Below are positions 1 to 5,738 of a stretch of 5,766 bases of DNA, piece by piece. Origin of the DNA: Prosthecobacter sp. (lineage in GTDB: Bacteria; Verrucomicrobiota; Verrucomicrobiia; Verrucomicrobiales; Verrucomicrobiaceae); the NCBI GenBank assembly GCA_020216965.1, contig JAIWOJ010000171.1, forward strand, positions 1-5,766, given 5' to 3'. A program made the translations under genes and the position numbers. The notes beneath the pieces are model-generated. The model searched no databases. It was not told where the DNA came from and saw only the letters and a program-made list of their open reading frames with translations. The stretch's first letter is position 1; each line of letters begins with the position of its first letter.

Positions 1-2888
1 ATGCGGTCTTCACCGCTACCGGCGTCAGCGGCCAGCTCGTCACGCTCAGCGTCAACAACGTGACTACCACCGGCCTCAGCACGATCGAGTATCTGGCTGG
101 CGGCACCTGGACGGCCTACACCAGTGGCCTCCTGGCCTTCCCTGATGCCACCATGCTCCTGCGCGTGGCCCTGGCCCCTGAGCAGGAAGCACTCTTCGAC
201 AATGGGGAGATCTTCCACCTGGTGGCGACGAACACGGGCGGCAGTGCCAGCTCTGGCGGTGTCTGCACCATCATGGATGATGAAACGGGCGACTACTACC
301 TGCCTGGCAACACCACTGCCACGCCGGACGCCGGCCAGGTCTTGGATGATGACCGCCCCGTCGTGCTTCAGTGGGCCAACAGCGGTGCCAATCCAGCCTA
401 CGGCCTGCTAGATACCACCATCATCCCGAACAACACGACCACGCCGGTCATCTATCCAGGCACGAACGACGGCCGCTTTGATGTGCATCTCAGCACTTAC
501 GGTCTCGCCGGCAATGGCCTGGCCGTGATGGGCGGCGAGGTGTGCTGGTATATCAATGGTTATAACAGTAGCATCCACTCCAGAATCAGCATGCGCTTCT
601 ACCGCCCTGGCACCACGGATCCGAAGCATGTATCGAACATTCACTTCAGCATTGAGGATGCTGAGTCCTTCGAGGAACTGTCCAGCTTCAGTTACTATGA
701 TGCTGTGGGGAACAAAGTTCCCGTGCCGTGGAACAACACCTCCATCTTCACCTATAGCCACTCTCCCCTCTATGGTAGCGGGGGCACCACGGTGGAAAAC
801 CGTGCTGCGGTCCAGAACAAGGCGCAGAGCGGCAAATGGATCCGGGTGAACCTCCGCGGCATCGCAGTATCGGGCTTTGAGTTCGGCTACCGTAGGCGCT
901 CCTCAGAAGCGGGTTCCATCATGCTCAGCCATCCGGCTGGAAACCCAGGTGCCCTCGGCTTTGCGGGCAATTTCAGCCCCATCACGCTCAACACCGGGGC
1001 CAACGGCACCGCTGCCATCCCCGACTATCGCACGCAGACCACACGCGCCGCCGGTGTCACGGGCACGATCACCCAGACCCCTGCACCGGGCACGGCCCTC
1101 GGCATTGGCCTGCATTACGTCATCCTGCAGCTTACTACCTCTGACAACCAGGTGGCTAGGCTGGGCTTTGACCTCGTCGTCATCGACAGGACGCCGCCCT
1201 CGATCGCCGCGCCCGCAGGCGGCTTCCCACCGTTGACCAGCATGCAGGCCTTGCCGGACTACTCCACCATCGCAGTCATCACGGACAATGTCGGCATCGC
1301 CAGAGTTACGCAGCAGCCGCCGCCCGGCACCCTAGTCAATACCGGCGTGAATAAGCTCACGCTGACCGCGACGGATACCAATGGCAACACCAGCACACAG
1401 ACCTTTGATATCACAGCGACACCTTCCGCAGAATCCGGCGTCGTGAACCACTCCAGCATCGTCGCCAGTGGCGCAGATGCCAGCTTGTATGGGATGCCGG
1501 AAGGTTATCTGTTCTCCACCTTCGGCCTGCCTGCCATCAATGATGCCGGCGCGGTCGCCTTCACAGCCACCTGCCGGAAGGGTGGCGCGGTGATGTCCGG
1601 CATTTTTGCCGGGGTGCATCCGCAGCTCATTGCTGCCTCTGGCCAGGCGGCACCAGGTGTGCCTGGGGCGAAGTTTGTGTCTTTCTATGATCCCTGCATC
1701 AATCAGGGCCAAGACCCAACTGCCCGCGTGGCCTTTTTGGCAAAAATCTCCAACGGTATGGTCGGTCTTTGGACCAATCTGGGGGGCCAGCTCCAGCTAG
1801 TGGCCATGAAAAATATGACGGATGCTGGCTGCGGAGGCGCGCTCATCCGGGACATTAGCTCCGTCAATTTTGCTGAAGGAGAGATCGTGTTCACCTCCAC
1901 CCTCACTGCCCCGGCGACGGTGGCAAACAACCAGGGTGTGTGGACCTGGAATGCTGCGGACGGTCTCGGCTTACTCCTACGCAAAGGTCAGCAGATCACC
2001 TGTGCCTTCGGCAGGCCAAAGATCGTCTCCCGCATCGACATGCTAGGGGCCGTGCCCGGCAGCCCTGGACAGGGCAGGCACCACCCCGGCGCTGGCATCT
2101 ACCTTGCCCGCGTGGCCTGCACCGACGGCACCCTCATCAACATGATGACGGATGAGGAAGGCGGCATGGCCCCCATGGCCCAGAATAACTTGGAGCTGGT
2201 CCCCGGGCTGAAGCCCGTCAGCATCGGCATCCCTGCGGGCAATAGACCCGGCAACGTCGCCTTCCAGCAGGTCTTCGCCGTGGTGAAAGGCAACGGTGTG
2301 ACCGCTGCGAACAACGCGGGCATTCTCACCTACGGCGCGGAAGGTTGGTACCTGGCCGCCCGCAAAGGAGCGGGCATCCTAGGGCGGAATGGCAGCACTT
2401 GGACAGCCTTGAGTGACCCCGTGCTGAACAACAATGGCTGCCTGGCCTGGACAGGGTCCGTCAAGCCTGCCACTAGCGCCGCCGTGCCTGTCATCGGCTT
2501 CTGCAGCCCAGGCCAAGCTCCCGAAATCGTGGCAGAAAGAGGTGGGCAGGTAGCAGGCGTGCCCGGGGCGACCTTCTCCGCCTTCACTTCCATGGCGCTC
2601 CCAAGTGACATGGGGCCCCTGTTCATCGCCTCCCTCCAGTTGAAGCCAGGCGTCGTGACCGCCACGAATGACACCGGCGTCTGGGCGAAGGACAGCAACG
2701 GCCAACTGCGACTGCTGCTGCGCGAGGGGCAGACGATCGGCACGAAGATCACACGCGCCTTCTCCCTGCTCATCAGCACACCAGGCAATCTAGGCCAGAC
2801 ACGCAGCTTCAACAGCAACCGTCAGGTCGTCTCCCGCCTGCTCTTTACCGACAACAGCCAAGCGCTGATGCTCAGCGAGGTGCCTTAA
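1..2888 (+). CDS. Giant secreted/surface mosaic repeat protein, 3' part (5'-truncated by window edge)
   Basis: The frame is open from base 3 with no stop or convincing start; a GTG at 60 lies inside a conserved repeat and is not a credible start. The visible part is 961 residues ending at TAA 2886-2888. Modules in order: a Calx-beta-like repeat (about 3-299; TWTAYT, LLRVAL, FHLVATNTGG, then DDETGDYY); a linker with LDDDRPV typical of the joints between such repeats; an unassigned beta-rich segment rich in Asn, Gly, Ser and Thr (about 370-950); two HYR/Ig-like modules (about 960-1184 and 1185-1421), both with a PDY motif, a TQxPxPGT turn and a TTSD or TATD strand; and a C-terminal eight-unit repeat (about 1452-2885). 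Such proteins are generally exported and work outside the cell or on its surface in adhesion or matrix roles; this is inference. No catalytic motif, sorting signal or C-terminal membrane anchor is visible at the end (SQALMLSEVP). The signal peptide, if any, lies outside the window. The exact function is unknown. Confidence 0.85.
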   Translation, partial: AVFTATGVSGQLVTLSVNNVTTTGLSTIEYLAGGTWTAYTSGLLAFPDATMLLRVALAPEQEALFDNGEIFHLVATNTGGSASSGGVCTIMDDETGDYYLPGNTTATPDAGQVLDDDRPVVLQWANSGANPAYGLLDTTIIPNNTTTPVIYPGTNDGRFDVHLSTYGLAGNGLAVMGGEVCWYINGYNSSIHSRISMRFYRPGTTDPKHVSNIHFSIEDAESFEELSSFSYYDAVGNKVPVPWNNTSIFTYSHSPLYGSGGTTVENRAAVQNKAQSGKWIRVNLRGIAVSGFEFGYRRRSSEAGSIMLSHPAGNPGALGFAGNFSPITLNTGANGTAAIPDYRTQTTRAAGVTGTITQTPAPGTALGIGLHYVILQLTTSDNQVARLGFDLVVIDRTPPSIAAPAGGFPPLTSMQALPDYSTIAVITDNVGIARVTQQPPPGTLVNTGVNKLTLTATDTNGNTSTQTFDITATPSAESGVVNHSSIVASGADASLYGMPEGYLFSTFGLPAINDAGAVAFTATCRKGGAVMSGIFAGVHPQLIAASGQAAPGVPGAKFVSFYDPCINQGQDPTARVAFLAKISNGMVGLWTNLGGQLQLVAMKNMTDAGCGGALIRDISSVNFAEGEIVFTSTLTAPATVANNQGVWTWNAADGLGLLLRKGQQITCAFGRPKIVSRIDMLGAVPGSPGQGRHHPGAGIYLARVACTDGTLINMMTDEEGGMAPMAQNNLELVPGLKPVSIGIPAGNRPGNVAFQQVFAVVKGNGVTAANNAGILTYGAEGWYLAARKGAGILGRNGSTWTALSDPVLNNNGCLAWTGSVKPATSAAVPVIGFCSPGQAPEIVAERGGQVAGVPGATFSAFTSMALPSDMGPLFIASLQLKPGVVTATNDTGVWAKDSNGQLRLLLREGQTIGTKITRAFSLLISTPGNLGQTRSFNSNRQVVSRLLFTDNSQALMLSEVP
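1452..2885 (+). repeat. Eight-unit protein repeat (NxxGxxAF-like), probable beta-propeller domain
   Basis: Within the large protein, a short strand of the type G-[IVLF]-[FWYL] recurs with codons starting at 1599 (GIFAG), 1764 (GLWTN), 1935 (GVWTW), 2094 (GIYLA), 2319 (GILTY), 2496 (GFCSP), 2676 (GVWAK) and, degenerate, 2862 (ALMLS). The spacings are 55, 57, 53, 75, 59, 60 and 62 residues. All but the last are followed by a hydrophobic strand and a glycine turn, for example PQLIAASGQ, LGLLLRKGQ, PEIVAERGG and LRLLLREGQ. Two units carry the turn GVPGA[KT]F. NDAGAVAF (1539-1562) is an exact NxxGxxAF motif, and NNNGCLAW is a near match. The first unit begins with the strand SIVASGADA, and the last ends without its partner strand, so the ends could pair to close a ring. 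The repeats are directly visible; the propeller fold is inferred. Confidence 0.65.
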
Positions 2889-2922
2889 GCCACGCATTCA
2901 TCCCCCCCGGCGCTGCAAGGAG

Positions 2923-2965
2923 GCACCCGGACTTCCCCCCCAAGGGCAGTCCGGGTGCTTTTTTT
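2923..2965 (+). terminator. Rho-independent terminator of the large repeat-protein gene
   Basis: A perfect 11-bp G+C-rich stem (GCACCCGGACT at 2923-2933 with AGTCCGGGTGC at 2948-2958) encloses a 14-nt loop and is followed at once by seven T (2959-2965). It starts 35 bp after the stop codon of the upstream gene. On the opposite strand the hairpin is not followed by a T-run, so it should stop only + strand transcription efficiently. It lies in the 105-bp gap between two convergent genes. Confidence 0.93.
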
Positions 2966-2993
2966 CGGGCTGCTGTTTGAAGTGTAGCTCCCT

Positions 2994-4034
2994 TTACTTC
3001 AGGTAGATGTCTTTCTCGCTCCTGAAGCCATCGGCAATGACGGTTTCTTTCAGGTTATCCTGCGTCACTGCCACGATGTCCAGCAACACGGTGGGCACGA
3101 GGATTTTGCCATTGTCTGTATCCGCCTTTGCTACCAGGGGCTGCCTGCGCGCGAGTTTCACGGCCAATTCTGCAGCTTTGCCTGCGAGCTGCTTCAGGGG
3201 CTTGTAGATCGTCATGGTCTGGGTGCCTGCCACGATTCTTTGGCAGGCGGCTAGGTCGGCATCCTGGCCCGTCACCAGCACTTTGCCCGCCAGCCCCTCT
3301 TCGATCAATGCCTGGATGGCCCCGCCTGCGGTGCCATCGTTGCTGGCGAGGATGGCATCAATGCCCCGGCCCGCCTTGGTGATGGCGGCGTTGGTGATTT
3401 TTTTGGCATTCTCAGGCTTCCAGTCCTCTGCCCAATCCTCCAGGACGACCTCGATCTTCCCTGCCTCAATCCATGGCTGGAGCACGCGGTCCTGGCCTTC
3501 TTTGAAAAGACGCGCGTTGTTGTCGGTCTTTGCCCCATAGATCCGCACGAGGCGCATTTTACCCTGAGGAGGTAGTCTTTCCGTCAGGAAGCGGGCCTGG
3601 AGTTCGCCCACCTTCAGATTATCAAAAGTGATGTAGAGATCCGTCTCCGCACCGGTAATCAAGCGATCATAAGACAGCACGGGCACGCCTTCAGCATGGG
3701 CCATCTCCACAGCGCGGGCCATGGCCTCCCCATTGTGGGGAATGACCACCAGGGCATCGATGCCCGCCGTGATCAGGCTTTCCACATCACGGAGCTGCCG
3801 GGTGTCATCGCTGTTGGCAGAGCGCACCACCACATCTGCCCCGAGGGCCTGCGCCCGCGCGGTGAATAGATCCCGGTCTGCGATCCAGCGCTCCTCCTTC
3901 AGCGTGTCCATGCTCAGGCCGATCACGGGCCTAGCGCGGGTGACGGAGGGCTGCTGGCCGCTGCGGGAGAGCACCAGACCGGTGGCAATGCTCAGAAGAA
4001 AGGAGGTGACGACGAAGATGGAACGACTGCCCAT
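2994..4034 (-). CDS. xylF: D-xylose ABC transporter, substrate-binding protein XylF
   Basis: This 346-residue periplasmic sugar-binding protein (type I fold, Peripla_BP family) should capture D-xylose and deliver it to an ABC permease. It matches E. coli XylF along nearly its full length as I recall that sequence: ERW (48-50), SYDR (121-124), ITFDN (135-139), DNNARLF (171-177), DWKPENA (204-210), SNDGTAGGAIQAL (231-243), GQDAD (256-260) and TQTMTIYKP (271-279). Residues at the positions that line the xylose pocket in E. coli XylF (Arg49, Arg124, Asn139, Trp205, Asn232, Asp258, Lys278 here) all appear conserved, which supports xylose over other sugars. Residues 6-22 are hydrophobic and form a signal peptide or N-terminal anchor; there is no lipobox cysteine, and cleavage is unclear. 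The ATG follows a weak, very close AGGGG. The gene lies 46 bp downstream of tilS on the same strand, with no xylG or xylH beside it, so its membrane partners must be encoded elsewhere. No clear promoter or own terminator was seen. Confidence 0.93.
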   Translation of the reverse strand: MGSRSIFVVTSFLLSIATGLVLSRSGQQPSVTRARPVIGLSMDTLKEERWIADRDLFTARAQALGADVVVRSANSDDTRQLRDVESLITAGIDALVVIPHNGEAMARAVEMAHAEGVPVLSYDRLITGAETDLYITFDNLKVGELQARFLTERLPPQGKMRLVRIYGAKTDNNARLFKEGQDRVLQPWIEAGKIEVVLEDWAEDWKPENAKKITNAAITKAGRGIDAILASNDGTAGGAIQALIEEGLAGKVLVTGQDADLAACQRIVAGTQTMTIYKPLKQLAGKAAELAVKLARRQPLVAKADTDNGKILVPTVLLDIVAVTQDNLKETVIADGFRSEKDIYLK

Positions 4035-4080
4035 GGCCCCTATCTAGCGGAGCAGCCAGCTTTGTGAAAAGGAAAACCTC

Positions 4081-5124
4081 TCAGCCGCTCATGCCCGCAC
4101 CGCGCCCAGGCCGCTGCACCCAGAGCCGCCCAGCCTTGCGCCGCAGGTGGTGGCCTGCGGGCAGATTGATCCTTGCCGGACCCGCAGGCTCTAGCAACCG
4201 CATGGCCTCAGACACCTCCGCAAAACCGATCCCAGGCACAGCGCAGGTAAGCGTCAACCAGCGAAAAAGCACCCTGGAGAGCAGGGCGGGATGGGCTGAT
4301 TTCAGCGCAGGTGCCACGCGCAGGCCCGCATCCGGCAAGACGTGCTCTGCCAGCAATCGCCCCGCCATGGCCTGCAGCGCGTCTTCATCCCGCGCAGCCT
4401 GCTGAGCGCAGCGTGCCAGCAGCGGCGCGACGTCTCTTTCAAAAATTTGGCATAGCAGCGGCAGCACCTTATGTCGCAAGCGATTGCGCCTAGGGCCAGC
4501 CTTTGCATTGCTCGAGTCCTCCCGATAGCGCAGGCCGCGCGCCGCAAGGAACGCATCCATGTCCGCGCGCCGCCAACCTAGCAGCGGGCGCGTGAGCCAC
4601 ACCGGTGCCCCCTGCACCCCCGGCAGAGGGCTTTCCACCGCCATCCCCGCCAGCCCGGCCAACCCGGCCCCACGGCAGAGCTGGGCCAGGATGGTCTCCG
4701 CCTGGTCATCCGCATGGTGGGCTAGGAACACACGCCGCGCCCCATGCTTCACGGCCATCTCCCTGAAAAACTCATGCCTCAGCCGCCTGCCCGCCGTCTC
4801 CACCGAGATTTTTTCCCGTCTGGCAAGAGCCGCCGCATCCGCACGCCGGACCTCACACAGCAGCCCATGGCGGCTGGCAAGGCGGCGCACAAAGGCAGCA
4901 TCCTGCCCAGACTCACGCCCGCGCAAGCCGTGGTTCAAATGGCACACCACCAGACTGCGGCAGCCCTGCTCTAGCAGCCAGTGCAGCAGTGCCACGGAGT
5001 CCCGCCCACCAGACACAGCGACCAGGGCGCACTCCTCTGCAGAAGGCTGGAATAGACGAAGCATCACCGCCCATCCATGCACCGGCTCCCAGAGCACGCC
5101 AAGCACGGGCTTTACCCACTTCAT
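4081..5124 (-). CDS. tilS: tRNA(Ile)-lysidine synthetase TilS
   Basis: This cytoplasmic enzyme uses ATP and lysine to convert C34 of the CAU-anticodon tRNA(Ile) to lysidine, so that the tRNA reads AUA and is charged with isoleucine. The N-terminal PP-loop ATPase domain is clear: VAVSGGRDS (35-43), HLNHGLRG (62-69), ETAGRRLRHEFF (109-120), AHHADDQAETIL (135-146), TRPLLGWRR (178-186), EDSSNA (202-207) and RNRLRHKVLPLL (213-224). At 347 residues it is shorter than E. coli TilS (about 430). It keeps a middle helical region and a short tail (INLPAGHHLRRKAGRLWVQ, 319-337) but seems to lack the full C-terminal tRNA-binding domain, as in some compact family members. The start is uncertain: ATG at 5124 puts the SGG motif at residue 38, while an in-frame ATG at 5064 (MLRLFQPSAEE) puts it at 18, closer to the family norm. 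Neither has a strong ribosome binding site. xylF follows 46 bp downstream. Confidence 0.95.
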   Translation of the reverse strand: MKWVKPVLGVLWEPVHGWAVMLRLFQPSAEECALVAVSGGRDSVALLHWLLEQGCRSLVVCHLNHGLRGRESGQDAAFVRRLASRHGLLCEVRRADAAALARREKISVETAGRRLRHEFFREMAVKHGARRVFLAHHADDQAETILAQLCRGAGLAGLAGMAVESPLPGVQGAPVWLTRPLLGWRRADMDAFLAARGLRYREDSSNAKAGPRRNRLRHKVLPLLCQIFERDVAPLLARCAQQAARDEDALQAMAGRLLAEHVLPDAGLRVAPALKSAHPALLSRVLFRWLTLTCAVPGIGFAEVSEAMRLLEPAGPARINLPAGHHLRRKAGRLWVQRPGRGAGMSG

Positions 5125-5194
5125 ATCTCGGAACCACTTTCCATGAGTTGGCCCCCCCGCAAATCCGGCAAGGCGTTAAAGCATGCGTTCATGG

Positions 5195-5227
5195 TGGTTG
5201 AGGCTTGGGTTGCCAACCCGAGAACCA
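5195..5227. repeat. Composite inverted repeat upstream of tilS
   Basis: The inner arms CTTGGGTTG (5204-5212) and CAACCCGAG (5214-5222) pair around one base, with a single T/G wobble. The outer arms TGGTT (5195-5199) and AACCA (5223-5227) extend the pairing, leaving a 4-nt bulge (GAGG) on the left side. As a hairpin the tip would open to a GCC loop. No T-run follows on either strand, so it is not a classic terminator. It lies about 70 bp upstream of the longest tilS start and at the left edge of the transposase remnant. It could be an operator, part of an insertion-sequence end, or a stray palindrome. Confidence 0.5.
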
Positions 5228-5408
5228 AACTCTGAACGTCAAGAACAAACGCAAGCGACATGAGTTTCCATTCAAGCCCCTCGTGGACTTCGGTCCCGTC
5301 AAAGGGCAGAAAACTGTGGAACACATCGCCAGGGAGCTTGGTATTCATTCCTACACAAATGTCCGAAATGAAAAGCGACTTATCAGCCTTATAAAGACAC
5401 ATATATAA
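5205..5408 (+). pseudogene. Degenerate IS3-family transposase OrfA fragment
   Basis: A 67-codon frame opens at TTG 5205 (the preceding in-frame stop is at 5199-5201) and ends at TAA 5406-5408. Codons 13-58 (5241-5378) follow the N-terminal helix-turn-helix of IS3-family OrfA proteins: KRKRH (15-19), FK (23-24), V27, KGQKTV (33-38), IARELGIH (41-48) and a VRNEKR tail (53-58) where intact relatives usually read something like a basic, Trp-containing stretch. An intact OrfA is about 90-110 residues and is followed by an overlapping orfB with a DDE integrase core; neither the OrfA leucine-zipper part nor any orfB is visible. The residues 20-32 region is strongly diverged (for example PLVDFGPV where an alanine- and glutamate-rich helix is expected). 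The match is from memory of the family, not from a search. It is most likely a dead relic, although a small repurposed DNA-binding protein cannot be excluded. Confidence 0.6.
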
Positions 5409-5588
5409 CCTTAAAAACGAGTTTGCCCAGGGAAGCGAAAAACCCAAAATTTGTTTCCGGCCGTGCCTTAACAATGAAACAGATGATCTTTTTCAACTCG
5501 CAAATGTGAACGTTTTACGCACTCATTATCACGGCAGAGGAATAACGGCCGCTCGGTAGTTTGGTGGAGTTTTTTGAAGACATCATGA

Positions 5589-5617
5589 AAAATGCTTGAT
5601 CAAAATGCCTGATTTTG
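5589..5617. repeat. Short 13-bp tandem repeat overlapping a small hairpin
   Basis: AAAATGCTTGAT (5589-5600) recurs as AAAATGCCTGAT (5602-5613), a period of 13 bp with one mismatch. The second copy also supplies the left arm of a 6-bp inverted repeat, CAAAAT (5601-5606) with ATTTTG (5612-5617) around a 5-nt loop. The A+T-rich stem is weak, so a DNA-binding site is more plausible than an RNA terminator. Chance occurrence in A+T-rich DNA remains possible. Confidence 0.4.
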
Positions 5618-5624
5618 GTTTAAA
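5596..5624 (+). promoter_or_regulatory. Possible sigma70-type promoter facing right
   Basis: TTGATC (5596-5601; four of six bases match the -35 consensus) is separated by exactly 17 bp from TTTAAA (5619-5624; four of six match the -10 consensus). The 6-bp inverted repeat at 5601-5617 falls mostly in the spacer, where a regulator could bind. It would drive a gene beyond the right edge. Such matches are common by chance in A+T-rich DNA. Confidence 0.2.
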
Positions 5625-5722
5625 AAGAATGAATTAAGCAAAAATCATGCGAGCAAATTTTTCACGGTCAATGCACCCGTCAGCGCTCTGCACCTCGATT
5701 TCCCTGATCAACGGCCAGGAAA

Positions 5723-5738
5723 GTGCTGAAATTAGCAC
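5723..5738. repeat. Small inverted repeat leading into the heptamer array
   Basis: GTGCT (5723-5727) is the reverse complement of AGCAC (5734-5738), with a 6-nt loop. The right arm is the first five bases of the 7-bp tandem repeat, so the left arm could pair with any repeat unit in turn. The 5-bp stem is short. Confidence 0.35.

Larger units (their letters stand above)
5409..5733. other. A+T-rich non-coding stretch with no recognised gene
   Basis: No open frame of convincing length or family resemblance is present on either strand. By hand count 5401-5700 is about 40% G+C, far below the flanking genes (about 70% in a sampled line of tilS). It contains several A- and T-runs, a short 13-bp tandem repeat, two small hairpins and a possible promoter, listed separately. 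No tRNA cloverleaf or CRISPR repeat was seen. Together with the transposase remnant on its left, it looks like decayed inserted DNA or a regulatory spacer to a gene right of the window. Confidence 0.6.

Noticed and set aside
408..761. Long minus-strand frame inside the large repeat-protein gene, and several similar ones between 903 and 2818
   Set aside because: These are antisense or out-of-frame shadows in G+C-rich coding DNA. The + strand frame has recognisable domains throughout.
4035..4080. Possible promoter or terminator between tilS and xylF
   Set aside because: The only -35/-10-like pair matches poorly and would place the transcript start inside or after the xylF start. No stem with a T-run is present.
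4559..5146. 195-codon + strand frame opposite tilS
   Set aside because: It is antisense to an unmistakable TilS catalytic domain, and its Arg/Ser/Pro-rich content is typical of a shadow frame.
5121..5474. A 117-codon minus-strand frame upstream of tilS whose TGA overlaps the tilS ATG (ATGA at 5121-5124)
   Set aside because: The overlap would suit translational coupling, but the frame lies antisense to the transposase OrfA remnant, resembles no family I know, has no ribosome binding site and starts in the A+T-rich stretch. It is probably a chance open frame.
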